A DNA stretch of 64,000 nucleotides from positions 248,001 through 312,000 of the forward strand of contig NZ_BOSJ01000001.1 of assembly GCF_018403285.1 (NCBI RefSeq). The letters run 5' to 3'. Positions within the stretch are counted from its first letter, which is position 1, and each line of letters starts with the position of its first letter. The DNA is from Paenibacillus sp. J45TS6. Lineage in GTDB: Bacteria > Bacillota > Bacilli > Paenibacillales > Paenibacillaceae. The translations under genes were made by a program, and so were the position numbers. Under the pieces are notes generated by a model. That model had not been told where the DNA came from. It did not search any database and saw only the letters and a program-made list of their open reading frames with translations. This document shows, one piece after another, positions 9,216-18,832 of the stretch.

Positions 9216-9533
9216 CTAGTCAATCCATTCTTCAGCCCAGTTTTGAATCTGGGACATGACTGGATTTAACGCCTTTCCCTTCTCTGTAAGTTCATATTCA
9301 ATACGAACTGGAGTCTCGGGATAAACATGACGTGTTAGTATACCTTCTGCTTCTAAATCTTTCATTCGCTCAGAAAGCATTTTGTCACTCATCTGTGGAA
9401 TTAGATTGGAAATATCTTTAAACCGTTTAGGCCCGTCTAACAATGTTTTAATAATTAGTCCGTTCCACCTTTTACCTAAAAAAGAAAAAGCAGTTTCGAA
9501 CCTTGGACACATCTTAAGATGTGGATTTTCCAT
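9216..9533 (-). CDS. HxlR-family transcriptional regulator
   Basis: A small winged-helix regulator of 105 residues covering the HxlR domain, with CPRFETAFSFLGKRW at the N-terminus, the helix-turn-helix around RFKDISNLIPQMSDKMLSERMKD and the wing with RIEYELTEKGKAL. A cysteine near the N-terminus (CPRFE) is in the place used for thiol redox sensing in some members such as HypR. I start at the ATG at 9533, seven bases after AAAGAGGTGA; a GTG three codons upstream overlaps that ribosome-binding site. There is no obvious target gene next door. Confidence 0.85.
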   Translation of the reverse strand: MENPHLKMCPRFETAFSFLGKRWNGLIIKTLLDGPKRFKDISNLIPQMSDKMLSERMKDLEAEGILTRHVYPETPVRIEYELTEKGKALNPVMSQIQNWAEEWID

Positions 9534-9704
9534 TATTTTCACCTCTTTAGTAATTCCATGAAAAACAACTTACTATAAGTTAGTATATTTCATATTAACA
9601 TATTTTAACCCGAAAGAAAACGAAATATTAAAAATAGGCAGAAAATAATTTGTTACAATTATTACCCATTATGGGACGCTATGACTCTTATCTAAGTAAT
9701 CAAT

Positions 9705-9732
9705 AAAAAGGACCGTCCTAAGACGGCCCTCC
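9705..9732 (-). terminator. Terminator of the sugar oxidoreductase operon
   Basis: On the minus strand GGGCCGTC-TTAG-GACGGTCC (one G-U pair) is followed by TTTTTATTG. It lies about 70 bases past the stop of the ThuA-like gene and ends the five-gene operon. Confidence 0.8.
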
Positions 9733-9801
9733 ACCTGTGCACTACAAAACTTATGATCGTATCCCGCGCCTCCATTAGTGTCTATATTACTTAGTTAAAC
9801 A

Positions 9802-10530
9802 TTAAACAAGAATATCTCCTAACGGTCTCACTGGTTCGCTGTAACCATACACCGGTTTGGTGTGCGGAGTAGGATAAGCCCATCTGATGGAATTGCTGAT
9901 GACCTTCATCACTTGCGGATTGTAATAGGTTGGATATGTCTCATGACCCGGACGGAAGTAAAATATTTTCCCTTCGCCCCGCTTAAAAGTACATCCACTT
10001 CTAAATACTTCGCCACCTGCAAAGTTACTCAGGAAAATAAGTTCATCTGGCGTAGGAATATCAAAAAACTCACCATACATTTCTTCATGTTCCAGTAGGA
10101 TATGACTTTCAATTCCTTCTGCAATCGGGTGATTCGGATTCACACACCAAATAATTTCTTGTTCTTTTGCTTCCCGCCACTTGAGATCGCAAGAAGTACC
10201 CATCAAGGCTTTAAAAGGCTTAGAGAAATGACCCGAATGAAGTACGATAAATCCCATGCCGTCTAATACCCGTTTCACTACCTTACTTACAACCTGATCA
10301 TTTACTCGATCATGTGCCATGTGTCCCCACCAGATCAGTACATCTGTCGTATTTAGGACATCATCGGATAATCCATGATCAGGTTGATCGAGCGTAGCCG
10401 TGCGAATGGCGTATCCCTCACCCTCTAGACCATCAGCAAGCACTTTATGAATTCCTTCCGGATAAACTTCTTTAGCCTCATCATGAATTTTCTCATGGAC
10501 AAATTCATTCCAAATCGTGACGTTAACCAT
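9802..10530 (-). CDS. ThuA-like protein (class I glutamine amidotransferase fold)
   Basis: Belongs to the ThuA (trehalose utilisation) family, 242 residues. Visible family features are the N-terminal [11 protein letters not shown], the segment [12 protein letters not shown] and [13 protein letters not shown] near the C-terminus. ThuA-type proteins work with Gfo/Idh/MocA dehydrogenases in 3-keto-glycoside pathways; the exact reaction of this subgroup is not settled. It is the last gene of a minus-strand operon with two such dehydrogenases and two epimerase-like proteins, 21 bases after the preceding gene, which supports a role in carbohydrate breakdown. Confidence 0.8.
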   Translation of the reverse strand: MVNVTIWNEFVHEKIHDEAKEVYPEGIHKVLADGLEGEGYAIRTATLDQPDHGLSDDVLNTTDVLIWWGHMAHDRVNDQVVSKVVKRVLDGMGFIVLHSGHFSKPFKALMGTSCDLKWREAKEQEIIWCVNPNHPIAEGIESHILLEHEEMYGEFFDIPTPDELIFLSNFAGGEVFRSGCTFKRGEGKIFYFRPGHETYPTYYNPQVMKVISNSIRWAYPTPHTKPVYGYSEPVRPLGDILV

Positions 10531-10551
10531 GTTTATTGCCCCCTAAAATAT

Positions 10552-11520
10552 TTACACCCACCACATATCGCCAATAGGCTCTTCAATTAGAACCTGTTTG
10601 AGATTGTGGACGGCTTTTGAAAAACCTTCTTCAATAGACATTAAGCCATCTTCATGCTCAATGCTGACAACATAATCGTAACCTACAAGTCTAAGGGCGC
10701 TAATAATATCTGCCCACGTTTTTATATCATGACCGTATCCAACCGTACGGAACTGCCAAGCACGAGTCTGCATATTCGTATAAGACTGCATATCAGTCAG
10801 ACCATACATATTTACGTTTACTGGATCTATTGTTGTATCCTTCGCATGGAAATGGTGAATGGCGCCCTCGCGTCCAAGAATCTTGATCGCCTCTACAGGA
10901 TCAATTCCTTGCCACCACATGTGAGACGGATCAAGGTTTGCTCCGATCGCTTCTCCAGCTGCTTCACGCAAACGCAGCAAAGTGGCTGGTGTGTGTACTG
11001 AAAATCCGCCATGCAGTTCTAAACCAACTTTAACATCATGATCGGATGCGAATTTTCCCCATTCCGTCCAGTAAGGTATCAGTTTGTTCTCCCACTGCCA
11101 TTTCAATACTTCTTGGAAATCATTTGGCCAAGGAGCTACAGGCCAGTTCGGATATTTAGCGTCTTCATGATCACCCGGCAATCCAGAAAAGGTGTTGACG
11201 ACGGGTACTTCGAGTTTTTCAGCAAGTTTTACTGAATTCACAAAATCATCATGAAATTTCTTAGCGATATCTTTCTGAGGATGAAGCGGATTTCCATGAC
11301 AGCTTAGTGCACTGATGGTTAAACCGCGAGATTCAACGGCCTTTTTAAATTCTTTTAGTTTCGTCTCGTTCTCTAGAAGTTCTGCTGGTTTACAATGTGC
11401 ATCCCCTGGGTTTCCGCCTGTGCCGATTTCAATTGCACCGAGTCCCTGAGAAGCGATATAGTCGAGTGCTTCTTCCAAACTTCTGTCACCAAATAGTACA
11501 GCGAATACGCCTAATTTCAT
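10552..11520 (-). CDS. Sugar phosphate isomerase/epimerase (AP-endonuclease-2 TIM barrel)
   Basis: A xylose-isomerase-like TIM barrel of 322 residues, the fold used by sugar and keto-sugar epimerases and isomerases (IolE- and ThuB-like families). Likely metal ligands lie in GLELHGG, ANLDPSHMWWQG, HHFHAKD and VSIEHED. It has no signal peptide, so it acts in the cytoplasm. It shares an operon with a second protein of the same superfamily (12743-13510), which suggests successive steps on one substrate. The substrate cannot be read from the sequence. Confidence 0.85.
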   Translation of the reverse strand: MKLGVFAVLFGDRSLEEALDYIASQGLGAIEIGTGGNPGDAHCKPAELLENETKLKEFKKAVESRGLTISALSCHGNPLHPQKDIAKKFHDDFVNSVKLAEKLEVPVVNTFSGLPGDHEDAKYPNWPVAPWPNDFQEVLKWQWENKLIPYWTEWGKFASDHDVKVGLELHGGFSVHTPATLLRLREAAGEAIGANLDPSHMWWQGIDPVEAIKILGREGAIHHFHAKDTTIDPVNVNMYGLTDMQSYTNMQTRAWQFRTVGYGHDIKTWADIISALRLVGYDYVVSIEHEDGLMSIEEGFSKAVHNLKQVLIEEPIGDMWWV

Positions 11521-11667
11521 AATAAATTCCCTCCTAGTTCTATAATAAGTAGGTTTTAAGCCGGGTATTGAAAAACCCGAAGCGAGCTTGCAACTAAATT
11601 CTTACCTGCTTACTTCGGGATCTACTTTCTATTACCCAATAATTGATTGCATCTATGTTAGTTTGTA

Positions 11668-12750
11668 TTAGTCGAAATACACTGCTTTACCTGTACGTGC
11701 AGATTCGTAAATGGCTTCCAGTATTTGAGTAACAACCAGTGCCTGCTCTGGTCTTACCAGCGGTTCTTTGTCCTCAGTAACAGCTTCGATCCACATTCTT
11801 GCTTCACGATCCGACTCTGTTTCACTTGAACCTTCGAAGAAAGCAACGCCACCTGCGTTAAGGTTAATATTTTGATCATATAATCTGCTTCGTTTCTCTC
11901 CATTCAAACGAAGACCATTTTTCATATCCGCTCCGCCTTCTGTACCCGCGAGAAGGGTTTGAGCTTCGCCTTGTTCTACGATATTTAGTGCCCAGCTTGC
12001 TTCCACTTGAATTGTGGCTCCGTTCTCCATCGTTACAAAACCAAAAGCAGAATCTTCTACTTTAAATTCTTCTGGATCCCAAGGACCAAAGTCATTTGCC
12101 GCATTTTCACGGTTACTTAGTTTATGGAACACAGATCCCATCACACTCTTCGGCTTATAGTTATCCATGAGCCATAAGGTTAAGTCGAGTGCATGTGTAC
12201 CAATATCAATCAGCGGCCCGCCGCCTTGTTTCTCTTCATCCAGGAATACTCCCCAAGTAGGAACGCCGCGGCGGCGAAGAGCGATCGCTTTACCATAGTA
12301 AATATCCCCTAAATCTCCTTCTTCTATGAGTTGTTTCAAATACAAGCTATCATTACGGAAACGGTTTTGATAGGCGATCGACAGCTTTTTGCCCGTACGT
12401 TTTGCGGCATCGATCATTTCTTGTGCTTGTTCTGTCGTTTTCGCCATTGGCTTTTCACACATGACGTGTTTATCTGCTTCAAGTGCTGCTACGGTAATAA
12501 CCGAGTGAGAATCGTTAGGAGTACAAACATGAACAATATCAATAGATTGATCTTTTAATAGCTCATTATAATCTGTATATACTTTTGCACCTTCTACACC
12601 AAACTTTTCAGCTGCTTCCTCTGCACGAGATTTTTCAATGTCACAGAATGCAATCATTTCTACATTTTTCTGTTTGGATAGAGCTGGCATGTGTTTACCG
12701 TTTGCAATACCTCCGCAACCGATAATGGCTACTTTTACTGTTTTAGACAT
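11668..12750 (-). CDS. Gfo/Idh/MocA-family oxidoreductase (first of the operon pair)
   Basis: NAD(P)-dependent sugar dehydrogenase-like protein of 360 residues. The Rossmann motif is IIGCGGIANGKHMP, the conserved CEKPMA contains the catalytic-site lysine, and DIGTHALDL supplies the histidine region of the C-terminal α/β domain. Its start overlaps the stop of the upstream epimerase by 8 bases (12743-12750), so translation is probably coupled. A 147-base gap with no visible terminator separates it from the next operon gene. The substrate is unknown. Confidence 0.88.
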   Translation of the reverse strand: MSKTVKVAIIGCGGIANGKHMPALSKQKNVEMIAFCDIEKSRAEEAAEKFGVEGAKVYTDYNELLKDQSIDIVHVCTPNDSHSVITVAALEADKHVMCEKPMAKTTEQAQEMIDAAKRTGKKLSIAYQNRFRNDSLYLKQLIEEGDLGDIYYGKAIALRRRGVPTWGVFLDEEKQGGGPLIDIGTHALDLTLWLMDNYKPKSVMGSVFHKLSNRENAANDFGPWDPEEFKVEDSAFGFVTMENGATIQVEASWALNIVEQGEAQTLLAGTEGGADMKNGLRLNGEKRSRLYDQNINLNAGGVAFFEGSSETESDREARMWIEAVTEDKEPLVRPEQALVVTQILEAIYESARTGKAVYFD

Positions 12751-13510
12751 TTACTTTTCCTCCGTTATTCACATATTGTTTGATCCAATTTAGGCTGGTT
12801 TCAATGCTTTGTAATGGGGGATTCGTACAAAGGTCCTGCTCGACAACAATCCACTCTACCCCTGCTTTATCCGCTGCATCACCTACTGCTGCTACATCTA
12901 CTTCACCTTGACCAAGCTCGACAGTCAGCGGACTTCCATCTGGATTACGTTTTAGATCTTTCCAGTGAACAATCGGCAGTCGTCCTTCGTATGCAGCGAT
13001 ATACTGGGCCGGATCGTAACCAGCATAGTGTATCCAACAAGTATCAAGCTCAGCTAACACCTCTTCAGGGAGTGTAGAGAATAACGTATCCAGCGCTGTT
13101 TTTTCATTAATTTTCTCTGTCAGTTCAAAATCATGATTATGATATAAAAGCACCATATCGTGTTGTTTCAATTTATTACTAATCTCCTTGAGATTCGCAA
13201 AGATTAAACTCCAGTCGCTGCGCTGTTCTTCAGATAAATGAGGTACGATAATGTTGCGATTCCCGATCGCTTTGTGATAAGAAACCACTTGATCAAAATC
13301 GTTTACCAAACTATCGTACTGTACATGCGTACCTACCATTTCGAGACCAAGCTCATCAAGCAATGACTTAACTTCTTCCGCTGAGTATCCATAAAAGTGA
13401 TGGAACTCCACTCCTTGATATCCGAGTTCTGCGACTTTAGCTAGCGTTCCTTTAAAATCTTGTTCCAATAAATCACGTAGTGTGTACAATTGAAGCCCGA
13501 GTTTTAACAT
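12743..13510 (-). CDS. Sugar phosphate isomerase/epimerase, second barrel of the operon
   Basis: A TIM-barrel protein of 255 residues in the AP-endonuclease-2/xylose-isomerase-like superfamily. It begins LGLQLYTLRDLL, typical of the branch often paired with Gfo/Idh/MocA enzymes. Candidate metal ligands occur in GVEFHHFYG, LYHNHDFEL, AELDTCWIHYAG and IVHWKDLK. It overlaps the following dehydrogenase gene by 8 bases. It is shorter than its operon paralogue at 10552-11520 and clearly diverged, so the two probably act on different intermediates. Confidence 0.85.
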   Translation of the reverse strand: MLKLGLQLYTLRDLLEQDFKGTLAKVAELGYQGVEFHHFYGYSAEEVKSLLDELGLEMVGTHVQYDSLVNDFDQVVSYHKAIGNRNIIVPHLSEEQRSDWSLIFANLKEISNKLKQHDMVLLYHNHDFELTEKINEKTALDTLFSTLPEEVLAELDTCWIHYAGYDPAQYIAAYEGRLPIVHWKDLKRNPDGSPLTVELGQGEVDVAAVGDAADKAGVEWIVVEQDLCTNPPLQSIETSLNWIKQYVNNGGKVNV

Positions 13511-13550
13511 GGGGAGCCACCTCTGCTGATTGGATTAGTTATTACATAGG

Positions 13551-14657
13551 CTATGAAACGATCTCATTTACAAAGTTTAGCTTCATTACTTGCTGATCTA
13601 CTGTAGATTCTGGCAAAGTACTTTCTAGAAGAACATGTCTTCCTTCCAGGGAAGAGCGCTCAAAAGCATGCATTGCTTCAAGAATATGATAACCAAGCTG
13701 TCCGCTTGCTTCGGCAGGTGTCTGACTTTGAATAGCCTCTGCCATTTGATTCAGTCCTGCTCCGCGTTCATTCTGCTCACTCACAAACACAGGCTCGAGC
13801 GTCTCCCATACGGCTGACCCATATCTTCTTAGTTTGACTTCTCCATTAAAAAAGTTTGGGTCTGGAACTTGCAGTGTACCTTTCGTACCATGAATTTCAA
13901 TCAACGGCAAACTGGACCCTGCGGGAATATCAAAGCTCGCAATCATAGTTCCAATGACTCCATTCATGAAATCAATGGTTCCTGCTAAATGTGTTGGAGT
14001 CTGTACCTGCAGCTTCTGTCCTTGTTTTGGCCCGGAACCGACAACACGATCTGGAATCTGAATTCCTGTTGACGCACTGACTCTTCTAATCGGGCCAAGC
14101 AATTTGACGAGTGCCGTTAAATAATACGGTCCCATATCAAGCATCGGTCCACCGCCGTAAGCGTAGAAAAATTCTGGATCCGGATGCCAGGATTCAGGTC
14201 CGCCCCCCATAAAAAATGCAGTAGCGGATACCGGGGTGCCGATCAGACCATTTTGAATAGCTTGAATCGAAGTCTGAATACCAGAACCCATAAACGTATC
14301 CGGAGCACATCCAACATAGAGCCCCTTTTCTTCCGCAAGTTCTATTACCTTACGACCGTCTTCAAGGGAAATCGCAAAAGGCTTCTCGCCATAAACATGC
14401 TTTCCTGCTTGCAGAGCCGCAATATTGGTTAAGGCATGACTGCCGGGTACCGTCAAATTTAAAATCAGTTCAATTTCGTTATTATTTAGCATTTCATCTA
14501 CTGTGTAAACGTTTTCCACACTGAATTCAGCTGCCCGCGCCTCGGCGCGTTCCATGATCAGATCCGCTAACGCCACGACTTCAATTACAGGGCTATTCTT
14601 CAGGTTGGTAAGGTAGATACTGCTGATATTGCCACAACCGATGATGCCTGTTTTCAT
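13551..14657 (-). CDS. Gfo/Idh/MocA-family oxidoreductase (first gene of operon)
   Basis: NAD(P)-dependent oxidoreductase with the N-terminal motif GIIGCGNISSIYL, GEKPFA at the active site and a C-terminal domain beginning around GGGPMLDMGPYY. The chosen ATG at 14657 follows GGAAGTG and places the Rossmann fold at residue 3; the open frame extends 22 codons further but without support. At 368 residues it has the usual length. It is the promoter-proximal gene of the sugar operon and is divergent from the AraC regulator at 14829. Confidence 0.87.
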   Translation of the reverse strand: MKTGIIGCGNISSIYLTNLKNSPVIEVVALADLIMERAEARAAEFSVENVYTVDEMLNNNEIELILNLTVPGSHALTNIAALQAGKHVYGEKPFAISLEDGRKVIELAEEKGLYVGCAPDTFMGSGIQTSIQAIQNGLIGTPVSATAFFMGGGPESWHPDPEFFYAYGGGPMLDMGPYYLTALVKLLGPIRRVSASTGIQIPDRVVGSGPKQGQKLQVQTPTHLAGTIDFMNGVIGTMIASFDIPAGSSLPLIEIHGTKGTLQVPDPNFFNGEVKLRRYGSAVWETLEPVFVSEQNERGAGLNQMAEAIQSQTPAEASGQLGYHILEAMHAFERSSLEGRHVLLESTLPESTVDQQVMKLNFVNEIVS

Positions 14658-14828
14658 TTTTTTCACTTCCACGAGTTGTGTCACTCCTCTGACGTAAGTA
14701 GCCTTTGGAAAAATATAACTCATTAAATCCTGGTTCTATAGTATTCGATTTGGTTTTAAATTAAAATGAAGTATATGATAAAAACATGAACAATCTGGTC
14801 ATAATTTTAATTCAAGGAGATCTCTCAT

Positions 14829-15650
14829 ATGACAGCTGATCAAATCTGCCAAGTTCTTACAGCAGGTTTCTCATTTCACCGTAAACCTTACTATTTTTCA
14901 CAGTCAGACGGAGTTAAGAATTACTTATTACGACTCCAAACGGATGGTCGCTGCCGTGCCAAAGTAAATGGGAAACTAACGTATATCGAATCAGGGGATC
15001 TTCTTTTATATCATCCTACCGAGCCATATGAATTAAAAATCGACAATGAAGAGAATAAATTAGGAGAGGTCCTTGTAGAAAGTGGGGATTATCATATTTT
15101 TTTTAGCGGGCAGTGGGTTGATGAATGGTGGAATAAAAAAAAGCGTCCGACGCTGATCAAGGTTGATTTAACGGAAAACTTACTAACTTTATTCCGACAA
15201 ATCGTACTTGAACAGCGGCGGATCGCCAATCCTTACCCGGAAATCCCAAGTTACTATATGCGTATCTTATGTCTTGAAATCGATCGACTTCTCTCAGAGC
15301 AGCCTACATCCACACAAAACGGATATCTTGCCTTTCAGATCAAAAATTATATTGTGGAAAACGCCTCTACTCTCTTCAAACTAGAAGATGTAGCATCCAG
15401 TGTAGGGATTAGTGTGTCTAGAGCCGTTCACTTATTTAAAGAAGCTTTTGATACCAGCATTATGCAGTACACGATGGATGTTCGGCTGAATATGGCCCGG
15501 GAACGCATTATATTTAGTCCTATGCCGCTTGAACATATTGCTGAATCCTGCGGATTCAACAGCTATACTTATTTCCACCGAGTATTTCGCTCAAAATATG
15601 GCATGGCACCTAGAGAGTTCCGCACCATTCACCGAGAACAACTGCTTTAA
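14829..15650 (+). CDS. AraC-family transcriptional regulator
   Basis: A 273-residue activator-type protein. The N-terminal half looks like a cupin ligand-binding domain (GRCRAKVNGKLTY, YHPTEPYELKI). The C-terminal 100 residues form two helix-turn-helix motifs, including FKLEDVASSVGISVSRAVHLF and LEHIAESCGFNSYTYFHRVFR, with the family end GMAPREFR. It is divergently transcribed from the sugar oxidoreductase operon across 171 bases, which makes that operon the probable target. AAGGAG precedes the ATG. Its last four bases overlap the convergent small gene. Confidence 0.9.
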   Translation: MTADQICQVLTAGFSFHRKPYYFSQSDGVKNYLLRLQTDGRCRAKVNGKLTYIESGDLLLYHPTEPYELKIDNEENKLGEVLVESGDYHIFFSGQWVDEWWNKKKRPTLIKVDLTENLLTLFRQIVLEQRRIANPYPEIPSYYMRILCLEIDRLLSEQPTSTQNGYLAFQIKNYIVENASTLFKLEDVASSVGISVSRAVHLFKEAFDTSIMQYTMDVRLNMARERIIFSPMPLEHIAESCGFNSYTYFHRVFRSKYGMAPREFRTIHREQLL

Positions 15651-15958
15651 TTTTTCTGTTTGTTCAACTGGTTTGCAATAACCTCAGATACGACCATCGC
15701 AAGATCTTCATTACCATATAAAGATAAGACTCCGAAGAGTGTATCATTAGGAATCTCTCCTGCTTCTTCCTTAGGAACAACAAGACTCAGCACATGCTGG
15801 AGTCTCTCGTTATGTTTTTGATCAGGATACGCTTGTTGATATAACTCCTCGGGGTTTAGTCCATGGTTTACACACCACTGTGCAAACACCAGAATCATCA
15901 TATCTTCATCCTGTCTGTAGCTTTCAATGATTTGTTCTTCTCTTGTTTTATAATCCAT
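15647..15958 (-). CDS. Hypothetical protein, 103 residues
   Basis: A small acidic soluble protein, mostly helical, of unknown function. GGAGGAAA precedes the ATG, which supports it as a real gene. No catalytic motif or membrane segment is visible. It ends in a 4-base overlap with the AraC gene on the other strand, and the next gene upstream is a stand-alone Gfo/Idh/MocA protein 33 bases away, so the two may be cotranscribed. Confidence 0.65.
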   Translation of the reverse strand: MDYKTREEQIIESYRQDEDMMILVFAQWCVNHGLNPEELYQQAYPDQKHNERLQHVLSLVVPKEEAGEIPNDTLFGVLSLYGNEDLAMVVSEVIANQLNKQKN

Positions 15959-15991
15959 AACAATTTCCTCCTGTATTTCCTTTTAATGAAG

Positions 15992-16942
15992 TTACGTTTT
16001 ACTTAGTATTTGCTCTGCCAGTTCATGACTTGCCAGTACATGTGCAGCATGCAGTTCGCACTGTTCTGGCTCTTTACCTATATGATCCAAAAAATGCTGC
16101 ACTGCAAAAGTGAATCCTCTTCGATCAAGAATGGAATCCCAACTTCCAAACGTCCGAATGCTTTCACCGGAATTTGGTTCCCATCTTCTCGCAGTTTCCA
16201 TCTGTTCGACCACGATTGAACGATGATGCCCGTGCAGCTCCACTCTCTCAAGATCAGTCCCTGCCAAGCGATGAGTAGATATCGTTCCGAAATTTTCTTT
16301 GTTCTTACCATAACGGATATGACCATAACCTTGCAGCAGACTTCCGCTTGAATTCATATGCAGCCCGTGCGATATCCATTCAACATCTTCACCACTAAGC
16401 CACAATAAAGTATCGATCATATGAATAAAATCATCATATACGGTTATCCGAGCTGAATCGGTACTTAGTTTACTACGGTGTTTGCTTAGAGACATATTTT
16501 CTATGCTTCCCTTTTCAGCAATCCAATCCCTTGCGTCTCTATAAAGGGGCGCAAATCTACGGTTAAAGCCAACAGCTAAGAGTACATTCATGGATTCTGC
16601 AAAAGCAACCATTTCTATCGATTCTTTCAGATGATAGGATAAAGGCTTGTCTACGTAAATAGCAATCCCTTGTTCAATACAAGCCATAACGATCTCAAAA
16701 TGCGATTCAGTAGAACTATGTATAAACACAGCATCCAGTTCCCAGCTAAGCAGTTCCTTCATTGAAGATGTCCCTTTCGGAATCCGGTACAGATGCATTA
16801 CTTCTTCGACTTTGGTAAAGGATCGATTCATCACACCTACAATTTCAACACCCCGATGTACTGATAATATAGGCAAATATACTTTCCTTGCAATATCACC
16901 TAGTCCGATGATGGCAACCTTGATTCGTTTCGAAGCACTCAT
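15992..16942 (-). CDS. Gfo/Idh/MocA-family oxidoreductase (stand-alone)
   Basis: A third oxidoreductase of the family, 316 residues and so somewhat short. It has the nucleotide motif AIIGLGDIARKVYLP and the active-site sequence VDKPLS in place of the commoner EKP. GFNRRFAPL follows, as in several family branches. It lies outside the operon at 9.8-14.7 kb, separated by the AraC gene, and need not share that pathway. The substrate is unknown. Confidence 0.85.
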   Translation of the reverse strand: MSASKRIKVAIIGLGDIARKVYLPILSVHRGVEIVGVMNRSFTKVEEVMHLYRIPKGTSSMKELLSWELDAVFIHSSTESHFEIVMACIEQGIAIYVDKPLSYHLKESIEMVAFAESMNVLLAVGFNRRFAPLYRDARDWIAEKGSIENMSLSKHRSKLSTDSARITVYDDFIHMIDTLLWLSGEDVEWISHGLHMNSSGSLLQGYGHIRYGKNKENFGTISTHRLAGTDLERVELHGHHRSIVVEQMETARRWEPNSGESIRTFGSWDSILDRRGFTFAVQHFLDHIGKEPEQCELHAAHVLASHELAEQILSKT

Positions 16943-17092
16943 CCCGTATCCCTCACTTCATCTTTATTCTGCAACTAAGTGTATCAAGCAAGCAAAAAAC
17001 AATCAAAACGCATCTAATATCAAATCAGATTATCCATTCACCCTTCGTTAGACTATAATGGAGATCATACTACCTGTAAGGAATGATTTGGT

Positions 17093-17719
17093 TTGAAAAA
17101 ATGGCTTCTTTTTTGTTTATTGTATATTCCTTTACTCGGGGTATTGTTTATTTATCGTAATGAGATTATGGATTGGTCACAAACTAATGCATCATATACA
17201 AATCTCACAATCCTTACCACCGTTTTTGCCCTATTCCCCGTCCTGCCGTTTAAGCTCATCATCGCTTTACTAGGGTATGCATTCGGTCCTATTATGGGAG
17301 GCATTGTAAGCTGGCTGGGTACCATGATTTCGTCCCTCATTACGTACGGCGTATTTCGCTGGCTGCTCAGAGATACGGGCGACAGTTATTTAAAACAGAT
17401 TCCTGGAGTGAAAAACCTGACGATCATGATGCAGCAGCAAACATTCAGCGCTGTGCTTCTAGCAAGAATGATTCCGATTATTCCTCAAATGGCAGTGAAT
17501 GTTTATGCGGGTACGGCTGCTCTCCCTTTCTGGAGTTATATGATTGCTTCAGGACTTGGAAGATTGCCGAGTATCGCCCTATATGCGTATGCAGGTAAAA
17601 ATGCTGCAGAACATCCGCTTGCCACGCTTACGATTTTTATCATTTATCTCCTGCTCCTGATCCTTGCGTTTGTATCGTATCGAATAAGGTTAAAGCAAAT
17701 ACAAGAGGACGGGTCGTAA
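17093..17719 (+). CDS. TVP38/TMEM64 (DedA-like) membrane protein
   Basis: An integral membrane protein of 208 residues with about five hydrophobic segments. The core of the TVP38/TMEM64 (VTT) domain is visible around [18 protein letters not shown] and the Gly-rich [13 protein letters not shown], followed by [17 protein letters not shown]. Members are thought to move or scramble lipids. The start is a TTG after TAAGGA; no better ATG is available. The next gene, msrAB, begins about 95 bases later on the same strand. Confidence 0.85.
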   Translation: MKKWLLFCLLYIPLLGVLFIYRNEIMDWSQTNASYTNLTILTTVFALFPVLPFKLIIALLGYAFGPIMGGIVSWLGTMISSLITYGVFRWLLRDTGDSYLKQIPGVKNLTIMMQQQTFSAVLLARMIPIIPQMAVNVYAGTAALPFWSYMIASGLGRLPSIALYAYAGKNAAEHPLATLTIFIIYLLLLILAFVSYRIRLKQIQEDGS

Positions 17720-17813
17720 CCAAAGATTGGTTTACCGGCCAAGTTTGGGATATAATACATCTACGCAAAACCTTAAGTTCGATTATCTCATCAAGATTGG
17801 AGTGAATTATATT

Positions 17814-18776
17814 ATGGAACCATTATATACAGAAAAAGCAACATTCGCCGGAGGATGTTTTTGGTGCATGGTGTCACCTTTTGAAGAACTTCCAGGCATA
17901 CTTCAAGTAAAATCAGGTTACACAGGCGGTCACACGGAAAACCCAACCTACGAGGAAGTATGTTCGGATACAACGGGTCACGTAGAAGCTGTACAAATCA
18001 CTTTTGATCCAAAAGTATTTCCTTATGAAAAGTTACTAACCCTGTTCTGGCAACAAATCGATCCTACGGATGCAGGGGGTCAATTCCATGACCGCGGTAC
18101 TTCTTACCAAACTGCTATCTTCTATCATACAGAAGAGCAGAAAGTAAAAGCAGAAGCTTCGAAACAAGCTCTTGAGGCAAGCGGACGTTTTGATAAACCC
18201 ATCTTCACTCCCATTCTTCCGGCATCTACATTCTATGAAGCTGAAGAACATCATCAAGATTATCATAAAAAGAATCCTGCTCATTACAAACGATATCGCA
18301 AAGGTTCAGGACGTGAAGACTTCATAGAGCAATACTGGTCTTCGAACAAGAAACAAGATAATCTAAGAGAACGCCTGACTCCTATACAGTACGAAGTAAC
18401 ACAAAACAGTGCAACAGAACCTCCTTTCCAAAACGAGTATTGGGATCACGAGGGTGAAGGCATATACGTTGATATCGTGTCGGGTGAGCCGCTCTTCAGC
18501 TCACAAGATAAATATGATGCAGGCTGCGGCTGGCCAAGCTTTACTCGTCCCTTACGCAGCTACAGCATCAAAGAAAAAACGGATCTCAGCCACTTTATGA
18601 TTCGTACAGAGGTAAGAAGCCGGGAATCAGACTCCCATCTTGGTCATGTATTCGATGATGGCCCTGGTGAGAATGGATTACGGTACTGCATTAACTCTGC
18701 CGCACTTCGTTTTGTACCGAAAGAGGATATGGAAAAAGAAGGGTATGGGGAATATCTTTCTCTCTTCGAAAAGTAA
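17814..18776 (+). CDS. msrAB: Fused peptide methionine sulfoxide reductase MsrA-MsrB
   Basis: Repairs both diastereomers of methionine sulfoxide in proteins. The N-terminal MsrA domain contains the nucleophile in GCFWCM (Cys about residue 14). The C-terminal MsrB domain has AGCGWPSF and the catalytic cysteine in [13 protein letters not shown]. The CxxC pairs of zinc-binding MsrB proteins are absent, so this is the zinc-free type. The ATG at 17814 follows GGAGTG by nine bases; the frame is open 29 codons upstream but without a ribosome-binding site. At 320 residues it fits the A-B fusion length. A strong hairpin follows. Confidence 0.95.
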   Translation: MEPLYTEKATFAGGCFWCMVSPFEELPGILQVKSGYTGGHTENPTYEEVCSDTTGHVEAVQITFDPKVFPYEKLLTLFWQQIDPTDAGGQFHDRGTSYQTAIFYHTEEQKVKAEASKQALEASGRFDKPIFTPILPASTFYEAEEHHQDYHKKNPAHYKRYRKGSGREDFIEQYWSSNKKQDNLRERLTPIQYEVTQNSATEPPFQNEYWDHEGEGIYVDIVSGEPLFSSQDKYDAGCGWPSFTRPLRSYSIKEKTDLSHFMIRTEVRSRESDSHLGHVFDDGPGENGLRYCINSAALRFVPKEDMEKEGYGEYLSLFEK

Positions 18777-18788
18777 TATTTAAATCTA

Positions 18789-18830
18789 ATAAAAGCGCAC
18801 ACTCCTTGATTATGGAGTGTGCGCTTTTTG
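18789..18830. terminator. Bidirectional terminator between msrAB and amj
   Basis: AAAAGCGCACACTCC and GGAGTGTGCGCTTTTT form a perfect long stem with A- and T-runs on both sides, between convergent genes. Confidence 0.92.
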
Positions 18831-18832
18831 AT

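Noticed and set aside
14514-14528. cre-like sequence TGTAAACGTTTTCC inside the first gene of the sugar operon
   Set aside because: It lacks agreement at both ends of the catabolite-repression consensus and lies within coding sequence; a chance match is likely.
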